This document shows, one piece after another, positions 34,937 to 44,705 of a stretch of DNA of 64,000 nucleotides. The notes under the pieces are model-generated. The model worked only from the letters and a program-made list of their open reading frames with translations, was not told the DNA's origin and ran no database searches. Each line of letters begins with the position of its first letter. Position 1 is the stretch's first letter. The stretch is from CAWJAP01 sp963834365 (GTDB lineage Bacteria; Acidobacteriota; Vicinamibacteria; Vicinamibacterales; Vicinamibacteraceae): the NCBI GenBank assembly GCA_963834365.1, contig CAWIBS010000009.1:124001-188000 (forward strand). Reading direction: 5' to 3'. The position numbers were made by a program, and so were the translations under genes.

Positions 34937-37578
34937 ATGAGATGGACAACACAGGGCTGGAAGTGGATCCGCTCGTTCGCTCGGCGCCGCGCGCTCGAGA
35001 GCGGTCTCGACGAAGAGATGCGTTTTCACATCGATCAGCAGACCGCGAAGAATCGGCGCGCCGGCATGAGTCCAGACGAGGCCCGGCGCCAGGCGCTGCG
35101 CCAGTTTGGCGGGGTGCAGCGGGTCAGGGAGCGCACGCGGGACGAGATCCGGCCGGCGATGCTCGACGGTTCGGTGCGTGATCTGCGCCACGGCGCGCGC
35201 GTGCTGCGTCGGGCGCCTGGCTTCACCGCCGCGGCACTGGTGACGCTGGCTCTGGGCATCGGCGCGACGTCGGCGATCTTCAGCGTGGTGCGGACGGTGA
35301 TGCTGGAGCCGCTGCCGTACCATGAGCCCGATCGGATCGTCGACGGTGTGGGAAACCAACCGCGGCGGCACCGTGCGCAACGTGATCGCGCCAGCCAACT
35401 TCGTCGCCTGGCGCGAACGCACGCGAACGCTCGAGCATCTGGGCATGGTGGGACCGGCGAACGTAATCATGGTCATCGACGGCCAGCCTGGCGACATTTC
35501 GGGCCTCGCCTTCTCGTCCCACGTGTTTCGCGCGCTCGGCGTCCAGCCGGCGATCGGCCGCGCCTACACGGCCGAGGAAGATTCCGGCAACGCGGTCATC
35601 GTGCTGGGCCACGAGTTCTGGCAGCGACGCCTGGGCGGGCGCCGCGACGTGCTCGACATGACGCTCACCACCGATGGCCAGCCCCGAACGGTGATCGGCG
35701 TGATGCCTCCAGGCTTCACGGTCGTCGGTCAGAAAGCGGACTTTCTGGCTCCCTACGGTCAGACGATGGAGCAGCTTCGCGCGTTACGCGGCCGCGGCAG
35801 CTCGTACGCCGTCGCACGGCTGCGCGACGGTGTCTCGTTCGAGCGGGCGTACAGCGAGATGCGGAGCATCTACGCCCAGCTCGAGAAAGAAGAGCCGCAG
35901 CGCAATGCCCGCCGGACCGTGATGCTCTTCGGCCTGCAGGAACAGATGGTCGGGGAGCTCCGGCCGGCGCTGTTCGCCCTGGTGGGCGCCGTGGTGCTCG
36001 TCCTGCTCGTGGCCTGCGTCAACGTCGCGAACCTGCTCCTCGCGCGGAGTGCGGCGCGCGAGCGCGAGCTCGGCATGCGCGCGGCGCTTGGCGCCGGACG
36101 CGGCCGGCTGGTGCGCCAGATGCTCCTCGAAAGCCTGGTCCTCGCGGCCGCCGGCGGCATCGCGGGGCTGGGCGTCGCCGCGTTGTGTCATCGGGGCCTG
36201 CTCGCACTGGTGGGCGATCGCATTCCGATTCCGCGGCTCGATCAGGTGGCGCTCGAGTGGCCAGTGGTCGTGTTCACGATGGCCACCGCACTTCTGACCG
36301 GCGTCCTCTTTGGTCTGGTGCCGGCATTCGTCTCGACCAGCACCGCGAACGAGGCGTTGCGCGAAGGCGGGCGTCACGGCGGCGGCCGCCGATTGCACCG
36401 CGTGCTCGGCGCGCTCGTCGTCGCCGAAGTGGCGCTGTCGCTCGTCCTGCTGGCCGGCGCCGGTCTGTTGATGCGCAGCTTCGTCAAGCTGCAGAGCAAC
36501 GACCTCGGGTTCCGCAGCGACGGCGTGCTCACGGCGACCGTCCAGCTTCCGGGCGACGCGCTACGACCTGGCCCAGGCGGGCCGCTTCTTCGACGAATCC
36601 CTGTCGCGCATCACCGCGTTGCCTGGCGTGACGCACGCGGCAGGGGCCTCGTGTCTGCCGGTTCCCTTCGCCTGCATCGGCACGAGCTTCTGGCGCGTCG
36701 ATCGGCCGAAGCCCGCCGATGGCCAGCTGTCATCCAGCCAGGTGCGGCCGATCACGCCGGGATTCTTCAAGACGCTGGGGATTCCTCAGCGGGCTGGACG
36801 CGACTTCTCCGCGTCCGACAGCGCCGACTCGGTGCCCGTCGCGATCGTCAGCGAGGAGCTCGTGAGGCAGCAGTTCCCGGAGGGCGACCCGCTCGGACGG
36901 CGTCTGCGGATCAACGTGGACCACGCCAGCGGGAAGGACGACGTGGAGTGGATGGTGGTCGGCGTCGTCGGCAACATCAAGTCGTCGCTGGACGGGCCGG
37001 TGCGACAGACGATTTTCATCCCGAGGACCCAACGCCCCGGGCGCGGCATCACGTTCTTTGTACGCACCCCGCAGGATCCGATGTCACTCGCGACCAGCCT
37101 GACGGGAACCGTGCACGCGACCGAACCGGAAGCGCCGGTCGGTGTCCGGACGCTCGACGAGGTCATCGGCAACACGATCGCGCGGCCGCGCGCGATCTCG
37201 GTGCTGGTCGGCGTATTCGCCCTCGTGGCGCTCGCGCTGGCGGCGGTCGGCGTGTACGGGGTGATGGTGTACTCGGTGCGCGAGCGGACGCAGGAGATTG
37301 GCGTCCGCATGGCACTTGGCGCCACGACGACCTCGGTGCTCCGCCTCGTGCTCGGCCAGGCGCTGCGCCTGGTCTCGATCGGCGTGGCCGCAGGCCTGGT
37401 CGCGGCAGGCCTGCTCACACGGTTGCTCGAACGACTGTTGTACGACGTCGAGGCGCTCGATCCGTGGACGTTCGCCGTCACGTCGCTGATTCTGCTCGTG
37501 GTCGCCGGTGTGGCGGCGTGGGTGCCGGCGCGCCGCGGCATGCAGGTCGCGCCCATCGACGCCCTGCGCACGAACTGA
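34937..37578 (+). CDS. ADOP-family duplicated orphan ABC permease (two frame breaks)
   Basis: This is the full-length acidobacterial duplicated orphan permease, about 880 aa when joined. The N-terminal cytosolic ADOP segment (WIRSFARRRALESGLDEEMRF, MSPDEARRQALRQFGG, VRDLRHGARVLRRAPGFTAAA) precedes two MacB-core/FtsX halves. The FtsX helices are VLVLLVACVNVANLLLARSA with LGMRAALGAGRGRLVRQML, and VFALVALALAAVGVYGVMVYS with EIGVRMALGATTTSVLRLVLG. The frame changes near 35340 (DRIV to STVWETN) and near 36555 (VQLPG to RYDLAQAGRFFDES). No ATPase gene is adjacent, as is usual for the family. Expression is probably set by the PadR upstream. Confidence 0.88.
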
Positions 37579-37687
37579 GCGCCCCCAGGGTCCGGCTGAA
37601 GCCGGACACTACGTCAAGAAAGCCGGGTCCGGCTGAAGGCCGGACACTACGTCAAGACAGGTCAGCAGCGAGTGCGCTGTGCCCGGC
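37579..37687. repeat. Two REP-like copies between convergent genes
   Basis: GTCCGGCTGAAGCCGGAC + ACTACGTCAAG occurs at about 37590-37618, and a near-copy with one extra G at about 37627-37656. Both are the same family as the composite palindrome at 20148. A terminator role between convergent genes is plausible. Confidence 0.75.
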
Positions 37688-40013
37688 CTAGAAATCGACG
37701 GTGAATCCGACGCGCACGGTCCGCGGCAGCGTCGGATGGAAGTGGCGGTCCTCGACGCCGTCGAGCGGCTCGCCGGGGAGACGCGAGGCATAGAAGTAGT
37801 CGATGTCGCTGTGCCGCGCGTCGAACAGGTTGAACACGTCCACCGCGAGTCGCAACGCGCGGGAAAACCGGTACCCGGCCTGGAGGTTGACGAGGCTCGT
37901 CGCCTTCGACGACACCGATCCGTCCTCGATCAGGGGACGCGGACCGAAGTATCGCAGCCGGATGCTCCCGAACAGGTTGCGCACGCTGTCGATCGTGGCT
38001 CCTGCCGACACGACGGTCTGGACCGACCCGGGAATGCGGTTGCCGGCCGGATCGTCGTCGGTGAACCGGCCGCGCGAGATCGAGAGATCCCCGTCGAAGG
38101 TCAGCCACGGCCGCGGCGAGTAGTAGCTCGAGAGCTCGACCCCGTACCGCCGGCTTGGACGACCCGCTTCGGTCGTGCCCGCGTCGCCGACGAACACCAG
38201 CTCCGAGTCGAGCGCCAGAGTCCAGAGCGCGACACTCGTCTGCAGTCGCGGAATGGCGACGCTGCGGATCCCGACCTCGGCGCCCTTCGCCCGGGCGAGC
38301 GGGGTGACACGATCCGCGGGGCCGCCGGTCGTCGGATCCACGGTGATCGTCGCGCCGCGGGCGTCGTTGCTGTGGAAGCCGAGCCCGCCGTTCGCGTACA
38401 GCTCGGTGCCGCGCCACGGTCCGAGGACGACGCCGCCCTTCGGGCTGGCGAGCGCCGCGCTGGCCGTTCCGCCGTTGATGACTTCTCCTGCCTCGACACG
38501 GAACCGGTAACCATCCACGCGCAACCCCGCCGTGGTGCGAAGCCACGGAGCCCACTCGACGTCGCTCTGCAGGTAGCCACCCGCGCTCGTCTGAACGACC
38601 TCGTCCTCGCGCACGGTGTCGAGACGCTGCCGGGCCCTGGTGTGATACAGGCCGACCGTCGAGATGTCGTCACGGCGCAGCTCGGCGCCGACGCTCGTCT
38701 GGATCGTCCGCCCCGACCAGCGTCCGAGCCATCGATGGCTCGCCTTCACGCCACCGACGCCGCGCCGATCGGCCTGCTGGAACTGATCGCCGTCAACCGG
38801 GTCGTCGAGGAAGAAGGTGAAGTTCGAGAAGAGATCGAGGTCGTAGGCGACGCCGTAGGCGGCAATCCGTGTCAAGCCGCTGCCGCGTGTGCGTTGCCAT
38901 TCCATCGAGGCGCTGTAGCGCGACGTGCGGCCGCCGTCGGTCGTGTCCACCGTGCCGAAGCGATCGATGAGACCGCTCGACACGGCTCGCGCGGGAACCT
39001 GATCGGTCGCGCGCCATGTGGCGTCGTAGCCCATGGCGGTGATCGAGAAGCCGTTGAGCGTGTCCCCCTGGCTGTAGCGCACGAGTCCGTTGACCCGCTC
39101 GTAGTCGTCGGGCTGTACCCAGGGGCCGTCGTTCTGCTGGAGCTCGATCGCGGCGAGCAGGTGGCCCCGCCCTACCCGCGGCGACGCCGCCGCGAGCAAT
39201 CGCGCGTACCCGTCGGCGCCGCCGCCCAGCCGCACGATCGGCCGCGGCAGCGTGTTCGCATAGTTGATGTTCGCCGAGCCCGCGGTCGTGAAGTCGCCCT
39301 GGTCGGCGAAGTACGGCCCCTTCGAGATACTGCACGCCGCTCACGAGCTCGGGTATCAGGAAGTTGAGGTCCGAGTAGCCGTGCCCGTGGCCGTGGCTCG
39401 GCATGTTCACGGGCATGCCCGCCACGGTCGTCGAAAAGTCGGTGCCGTGATCGAGGTTGAAGCCGCGCAGGTAGTACCGATTGGCCTTCCCCTCGCCACT
39501 GTGCTGGCTGATGATCAGGCCCGGGACGGTCTCGAGGACTTCGCCGGCACGCATGACGGGTCGGGTGTCGAGCTGTCGAGCCGTGATGGCGCCCTGGCTC
39601 GCGGACTGCGCGATACCGACGAGGTTCTCTGCCGGGTTCTCGGCATCTGCCAGGTTGGTGAACGTCCGCTTTCCGGTCACGGCCACACTGGCGCTCAAGG
39701 AAAGGTGCAGCACCGCATCGACGCGCACGTTCCCGCCCGGCGGCACCGTGGCGTCGTGCCGGCTGCTCCCGAAATTGGGGAGTGAAAACGACAGCTGGAC
39801 GCGCCCGGACGGCGCGGCGTCGAACCGATACGCCCCCTGACTGTCGGTCTCGGTTTCGAGGTCTACAGACGCGCCGGCGCGCAGGAGCACGAGCACACCA
39901 GGCAGGACGGCACCGGTGTCGTCCCGCACGGAACCGCCAACCCGGGCGGTCTGCGCGTAGGCGGGCAGGGCGACCGCGAGCACGGCCAGTGCGACAAGGA
40001 TTCTGATGGGCAT
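37688..40013 (-). CDS. TonB-dependent outer-membrane receptor (one frame break)
   Basis: This receptor is about 775 aa. A signal peptide (RILVALAVLAVALPAYAQ) is followed by a carboxypeptidase-regulatory-like domain (GGSVRDDTGAVLPGVLVLL), then the plug (LVGIAQSASQGAITARQLDT, GEVLETVPGLIISQHSGEG, RYYLRGFNLDHGTDFSTTVAGMPVN, HGHGYSDLNFLIPELV). The frame breaks near 39320 at a GGGG run (VQYLEG to YFADQGDFTTAGSANI). The beta-barrel ends with the expected aromatic residue (VRVGFTVDF). The plug with GRGxxxHG-type histidine-rich text resembles heme- or metal-complex receptors, but the ligand is not determinable. Confidence 0.88.
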
Positions 40014-40088
40014 GGCGGTCGGAGACGCGATTCCCTGTCCTCTACGGCAGGAATCGCGAGTCGGATGCCACGGCGGGGTGCGGGGGGA

Positions 40089-40709
40089 CTAACCGGCGGA
40101 TTTGCGGCGGGGCGTGAACACCGCGAGGTTGGTTTCGTCCGGCTGGATGACGTGGCTGTGCAGCCGGCAAATCTCTTCGAGCCGTTCGGTCTGCTTGTAG
40201 AAGCTGCCCATCGAGTAGCCACACAGCAGCGCAAAACCGTACGAGGTGGCGAGCAGGTTCCACAACAACTCGACGCGGATCGCGGCGTCCGTGCGTCCTT
40301 CCTGCCAGAGGACGTCCACCATCTCGCCATAGGCGCGGACGATGGTGTTCGTCCGGCCACCCAGGGCCTTTTCGATGATCGCGCCGACCTGCTGCCGGAA
40401 GGCGCCCTGATCGACAGTGCCATCCGCAAAGAACGTGTTCAGCGTCTCGCGGGCATCGGCGACGATGAGGTTCCCGCTCTCCCTGGCCGCTTCGACGTTG
40501 ATGAGCCGCGTCGCCAGCTCCGCTTCGATGGCGGCGCGGTGCTCGGGTGTGGCGATGATCACCGCCGGCTCGCCCCGGACGAGGCCGTCGCCCAGGAACC
40601 CTCCCACGGTCGTGAAGAGCGCGCTCTCACTCCCGTAGAACTGCACGGCATGGTGCGGGCTGCGGAGGCCGGAGCCGGCCGCCGCCACGTCTGCATCCTG
40701 GGTTGGCAT
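40089..40709 (-). CDS. MEDS (DcmR-type sensory) domain protein
   Basis: This 206-aa soluble protein is made of one MEDS domain: HHAVQFYGSESALFTTVGGF, GLVRGEPAVIIATPEH, NLIVADARETLNTFFADG and VRAYGEMVDVLWQEG with LLWNLLATSYGFALLCGYSM. MEDS domains bind small hydrocarbon-derived or other ligands and are usually joined to kinases or DNA-binding domains. Here no output domain is present; the C-terminus is a short basic tail. It might act as a partner to a separate regulator. It is divergent from the SelA-like operon. Confidence 0.85.
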   Translation of the reverse strand: MPTQDADVAAAGSGLRSPHHAVQFYGSESALFTTVGGFLGDGLVRGEPAVIIATPEHRAAIEAELATRLINVEAARESGNLIVADARETLNTFFADGTVDQGAFRQQVGAIIEKALGGRTNTIVRAYGEMVDVLWQEGRTDAAIRVELLWNLLATSYGFALLCGYSMGSFYKQTERLEEICRLHSHVIQPDETNLAVFTPRRKSAG

Positions 40710-40852
40710 GGGCGCTCATGATACCCCGCGGCGCGGCGCTCGACGTTGCCCGGGTGAGGCGCGAGCGGCGCGTGGCCTTCGTGCTAGCATCCCCCGCACA
40801 CTGGTATTGACCAGTGAGAGGTCCCACGTCTCCCGGGACCTGGGAGGACAGC
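40710..40852. promoter_or_regulatory. Divergent promoter region of MEDS gene and exported SelA-like operon
   Basis: Two small dyads stand before the SelA-like gene: ACTGGTATTGACCAGT at 40800-40815, and GGTCCCACGTCTCCCGGGACC at about 40820-40840, then the ribosome-binding site GGGAGGA at 40842-40848. The first dyad overlaps a TTGACC that could serve as -35. The adjacent divergent sensor gene makes this a plausible control region; direct evidence is lacking. Confidence 0.4.
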
Positions 40853-42496
40853 ATGAGCAGCGCAATCAGCCGGCGTGAGCTGATTCGTCGAGGCGGCGGG
40901 CTCGGCGGCCTGCTGGCGGTGCCGGCGCTGGCGGCCGGCGAGCTACGACCGGATTCGATCTCTTCGGCCGGACAGAGCAACGCGGCCGCGCGCGCCGCCG
41001 CCGGAACCGGCCTCCGAGCCGGGCACGATGTCTACAAGTCGATCGGCGTCAGGCCGCTGATCAACGCGCGCGGCACGTTTACCATCATCAGCGGCTCGAC
41101 GATGCTGCCCGAGGTCCGGGCTGCGATTGACGCCGCGGCCCAGCGCTACGTTCATCTCGACGAGCTGACGGAAGCAATCGGCGCGAGGCTGGCCGAGCTG
41201 ACCGGGGCGGAATGGGGCCTGGTCACGTCCGGCTGCGCGGCGGGGCTCACCCACGCAACCGCCGCCTGCGTCGCCGGCGGCAACCCCGACCTCCACGTCC
41301 GTCTGCCGCACCTCGCCGGCTTTCCGCGCGACGAGGTCATCATTCCGACGCACTCGCGCAACGTCTACGATGCCGCGGTTCGCGCCGTCGGCGTCCGCGT
41401 GACGCAGGTGTCGACGATGGCCGAGTTCGAGGCCGCGCTCGGCCCGCGGACGGCGATGATCTACGTCCTCGCCGGGCCGCGCGCCGATGAAAGCCCGGTG
41501 AGCGTGCAGGCAATGGCGCCGCTCGCCAAGGCGAAGGGCGTCCCGATCCTCGTCGATGCCGCAGCCGAGATCCTCACCATCCCCAACGTCCACCTGCAGC
41601 GTGGCGCCACGCTCGTCGGCTACAGCGGCGGCAAGTGCCTGCGCGGGCCGCAGACCGCCGGGCTGCTGCTCGGCCGCAAGGATCTCGTGAAGGCGGCCTG
41701 GGTGCACAGCGCGCCGCATCACGGCTTCGGCCGCGGTTTCAAGGTCGGCAAGGAAGAAGCCATCGGCATGCTGGCGGCGGTGGAAGCCTGGGTGAAGCGC
41801 GACCACGATGCCGAGTGGAAGCGGTGGACCGGCTGGCTCGAACACATCGCCCAGCGCCTCTCGTCGATTCCCGGCGTGACGACCGCGATCACGCAGCCGA
41901 ACGGGCTCTCGAACAAGACGCCCTCGCTGCGCATCACCTGGGACCGCGAGGCCCTCGGGATCGGCGGCGACGTCGTCGCGCGCACGCTGCTCGAAACCGA
42001 GCCGCGCATTGCGTTGTCCGGCGGCGGCGGCCGGGGTTCCGGCGGCACCGCGTCGATGACGGGCGTGTCGGTGACGCCATACATGATGGCGCCCGGCGAC
42101 GAGCGGATCGTGGCCGACCGGCTGCACGCAGTGATCAGCAAGCCGCCAGCGCGGACGAAGAGCGAGCCCGCGACGCCCGCGACCGATCTCTCGGGCCAGT
42201 GGGACGTGCAGATCACCTATGCGGCCGCCTCGTCCACGCATGCGCTGCACCTGCGCCAGCGCGGCCACGAGATCGACGGCGCGCACAAAGGCGACTTCGT
42301 GACCCGCGACGCGAGCGGCACGATCGACGGCGCGGCGGTGCGGATCCGCAGCGCGTTCGGCGAGGAGCACGGGGACTCGCTCTCGTTCACCTTCACCGGG
42401 ACGGTGACCGGCGACGAGATGGGCGGCACCCTGGACATGGGCGAATACCTGGGCGCGACGTGGACGGCGAAGCGCCGACAGGCGCGGCGAGGATAG
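40853..42496 (+). CDS. Tat-exported SelA-like PLP-dependent lyase/aminotransferase with C-terminal beta domain
   Basis: This 547-aa protein begins with a Tat signal (SRRELIRRGGGLGGLLAVPALAA). The catalytic region is SelA/DgaE-like, a fold-type I PLP family including D-glucosaminate-6-phosphate ammonia-lyase: YKSIGVRPLINARGTFTIISG, WGLVTSGCAAGLTHATAAC, DEVIIPTHSRNVYDAAVRAVG, VPILVDAAAE, and the PLP lysine in LVGYSGGKCLRGPQTAG. About 95 extra C-terminal residues (LSGQWDVQITYAAAS ... GEYLGATWTAKR) form a small beta-sandwich seen in acidobacterial secreted enzymes. The start ATG 40853 has a GGGAGGA site. It forms an operon with an exported amidohydrolase and an exported RidA. The substrate is probably an amino sugar or amino acid (inference). 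Confidence 0.85.
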   Translation: MSSAISRRELIRRGGGLGGLLAVPALAAGELRPDSISSAGQSNAAARAAAGTGLRAGHDVYKSIGVRPLINARGTFTIISGSTMLPEVRAAIDAAAQRYVHLDELTEAIGARLAELTGAEWGLVTSGCAAGLTHATAACVAGGNPDLHVRLPHLAGFPRDEVIIPTHSRNVYDAAVRAVGVRVTQVSTMAEFEAALGPRTAMIYVLAGPRADESPVSVQAMAPLAKAKGVPILVDAAAEILTIPNVHLQRGATLVGYSGGKCLRGPQTAGLLLGRKDLVKAAWVHSAPHHGFGRGFKVGKEEAIGMLAAVEAWVKRDHDAEWKRWTGWLEHIAQRLSSIPGVTTAITQPNGLSNKTPSLRITWDREALGIGGDVVARTLLETEPRIALSGGGGRGSGGTASMTGVSVTPYMMAPGDERIVADRLHAVISKPPARTKSEPATPATDLSGQWDVQITYAAASSTHALHLRQRGHEIDGAHKGDFVTRDASGTIDGAAVRIRSAFGEEHGDSLSFTFTGTVTGDEMGGTLDMGEYLGATWTAKRRQARRG

Positions 42497-42499
42497 GCG

Positions 42500-43820
42500 A
42501 TGCTGATCGTGAAGGCAGTCATTGCAGCGGCGCTGGTGGTGATGATCACGGGCGGTGGTCAGCCCCCGGTATCCAAGGCGAGCCAGCCGCCTTCGGCCAC
42601 GAAATACGACCTGCTGCTCCGCGGCGGTCACCTCATCGACGCCAGGAACGGCGATCAGCGCGGTCCGGGACATCGCATTCTCGGGCGGCAAGGTGGCGGC
42701 GGTCGCCGAGCGCATCGATCCCGCCGAGGCCGCGAAGAGCGTCGATGTCGCCGGGCTCTACGTCACGCCCGGGCTCATCGACATTCACGCACACGTCTAC
42801 ACGGGCACCGGCGAGCCGGGCTCGTACGCCGGGGACAACAGCGTCTATCCCGACGGGTTCAGCTTCCGCGTCGGCGTGACGACGGTCGCCGACGCCGGCG
42901 GCGCCGGCTGGCGGAACTTCGAGGACTTCAAGACCCGGGTCATCGATCGATCGCGCACGCGCGTGCTGGCGTTCATCAACATCGTCGGCAACGGCATGCG
43001 CGGCGGCAAGTTCGAGCAGGACCTCGCCGACATGGAGGCCAAGCCGACCGCCGAGATGGCGCTCAAGCACAAGGGCCTCATCGTCGGGGTCAAGACGGCG
43101 CACTACGCCGGTCCGGAGTGGGCGCCGGTCGAGCGCGCCGTCGAAGCCGGCACCATCGCCGGCATTCCCGTCATGGTGGACTTCGGGGCGAACAAGCCCG
43201 AACGGCCGATCGAAGAGCTGGTCACGAAGAAATTGCGGCCGGGCGACATCTACACCCACATGTACTCGGGGCTTGCGGCGCGAGCTCGATCGGCCGGGGC
43301 ACCTGAACCCGGTGTTGCTGGAGGGCCGGAAGCGCGGCGTGATCTTCGACGTCGGGCACGGCGGCGGCAGCTTCGTCTGGCGCGTCGCGGTGCCGGCGAT
43401 CGAGGCGGGCTTCCTCCCCGACTCGATCTCGACCGACCTCCACACGAGCAGCATGAACGCCGGCATGAAGGACATGCTCAACGTGATGAGCAAGTTCCTG
43501 GCGCTGGGAGTGCCGCTCGACAAGGTCATCGCGTTCTCGACCTGGAATCCGGCGCGCGAGATCAAGCCGAGTCACTCGGTCATCTGTCGGTCGGCGCGGG
43601 CGGCGACGTCGCCGTGCTCAGGGTCGAACGCGGCGACTTCGGGTTCGTGGACATGCACGGCGCGCGCAAGGCGGGCACGCAGCGCCTGGTGGCCGAGATG
43701 ACGCTGCGCAACGGCCGCATCGTCTACGACCTGAACGGCCTGTCGATGCCCGACTGGAAGACCCTGCCCGAGGACTACGGACGCACCGGAGACCCCCGGT
43801 GGGACGGCACGAGGAGGTGA
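42500..43820 (+). CDS. Exported amidohydrolase/deacetylase-family metallohydrolase (three frame breaks)
   Basis: This is an amidohydrolase-superfamily enzyme of the DHOase-like deacetylase group. A signal peptide (KAVIAAALVVMITGG) is followed by YDLLLRGGHLIDARNG, the metal-binding GLIDIHAHVYTGTGEPG, VTTVADAGGAGW, GVKTAHYAGPEW (carboxy-lysine region), GDIYTHMYSG, FDVGHGGGSFVW, SISTDLHTSSMN and TWNPAREI. Frame breaks lie near 42655, 43280 and 43580, after which homology always resumes. It starts 4 bp after the SelA-like stop. Amidohydrolases of this group are found beside SelA-like PLP enzymes in other bacteria, consistent with deacylation before beta-elimination. Confidence 0.82.
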
Positions 43821-43821
43821 C

Positions 43822-44298
43822 GTGGCCAAGTCGAATCGACGGACGTTCCTGAGCAAGGCTCCGGCCGTCGCGGCGGCCGCCTCCGCCGCGGCGCGGTTCC
43901 CGCGGCGGCGCAGGGCGCAATCCGCGGACAAGCCCGTGAAGAAGGTCCACTGGTCGGGCGGCAAGCCGCCGGCCAAGACGCCGCTCTTCAGCGGGATCGT
44001 CACCTACGGCAATCTCGTGTTCATCGCCGGGATCGGCGCGCACTTCGAGGGCGACATCAAGGCCCACACCAAGCACGTGCTCGACGAGATCCAGAAACGG
44101 CTCGAGTCGGTGGGCTCGTCGATGGAGAAAGTGCTGAAGGTCAACGTCTACCTGAACGACCTCAAGGACTATCAAGGGATGAACGAAGTGTTCCTCGGCC
44201 GCTTCGGTCCCGAGCCGGGCGTTCGCACGACGATCGCCGCCGCCGGCGGGATTCCGGGCAACTCACTGGTCGAGATCGACTGCATCGCCTGCCTTTGA
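43822..44298 (+). CDS. Tat-exported RidA-family protein
   Basis: This 158-aa RidA homologue carries a Tat signal (KSNRRTFLSKAPAVAAAAS), which is unusual because RidA is normally cytosolic. The fold and active-site motifs are intact: YGNLVFIAGIGAHFEGDI, KAHTKHVLDEIQKRLESVG, VLKVNVYLNDLKDYQGMN, and the catalytic Arg in GVRTTIAAAGGIPGNSLVEID. The GTG start at 43822 is 1 bp from the amidohydrolase stop, so the genes are tightly coupled. It would hydrolyse enamine/imine products released by the exported PLP enzyme. Confidence 0.88.
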   Translation: MAKSNRRTFLSKAPAVAAAASAAARFPRRRRAQSADKPVKKVHWSGGKPPAKTPLFSGIVTYGNLVFIAGIGAHFEGDIKAHTKHVLDEIQKRLESVGSSMEKVLKVNVYLNDLKDYQGMNEVFLGRFGPEPGVRTTIAAAGGIPGNSLVEIDCIACL

Positions 44299-44705
44299 CC
44301 CGATGCCCCTCACGTCCTCGGCCCCCGGTAGGCCGGAGCTTCAGCTCCGGCGGGCCCTCGACGTGGGCTGCGCCGGACCTGAAGGTCCGGCCTACCGATC
44401 GTGTCGCGCTGTGCCGGACCTGAAGGTTCGGCCCACCGACCGTGTCACCGATCGTGTCAGCCCGGCGATAGCTGACGTTCGCCCATGCGTAACGCCCCCG
44501 ACCGGTTTGCCCGGTGACGCCGCAGGTGTCCGCGGCCCAGCGGCCGCAACCCGACCCATCCCGCCACAACTCTTTAGAGTTTCGGTATGCGAAACACCGC
44601 CACGCGCGGTTTTCGCTTGCCAACCGTCCGCGCCCCCGCCATTGTCAACGGGATCCGCAAACCGGTGGACCTCGGCTCGCCTCCCTTCGGGAGGAAAGGA
44701 GCGTC
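44299..44705. repeat. REP-like palindromes and upstream region of the Oar-like receptor
   Basis: Three palindromes occur at 44327-44351 (GCCGGAGCTTCAGCTCCGGC core), 44372-44396 and 44412-44437 (GCCGGACCTGAAGGTCCGGC and a one-base variant). The remaining 270 bp hold no gene. A small dyad TTTCGGTATGCGAAA (about 44579-44593) and the ribosome-binding site GGAAAGGAG before ATG 44706 are visible. A promoter is expected here but no clear consensus was found. Confidence 0.7.

Noticed and set aside
41635..42879. Plus-strand frame of 414 codons across the junction of SelA-like and amidohydrolase genes
   Set aside because: Alternative-frame shadow rich in Arg/Ala; the real genes have clear motifs in other frames.
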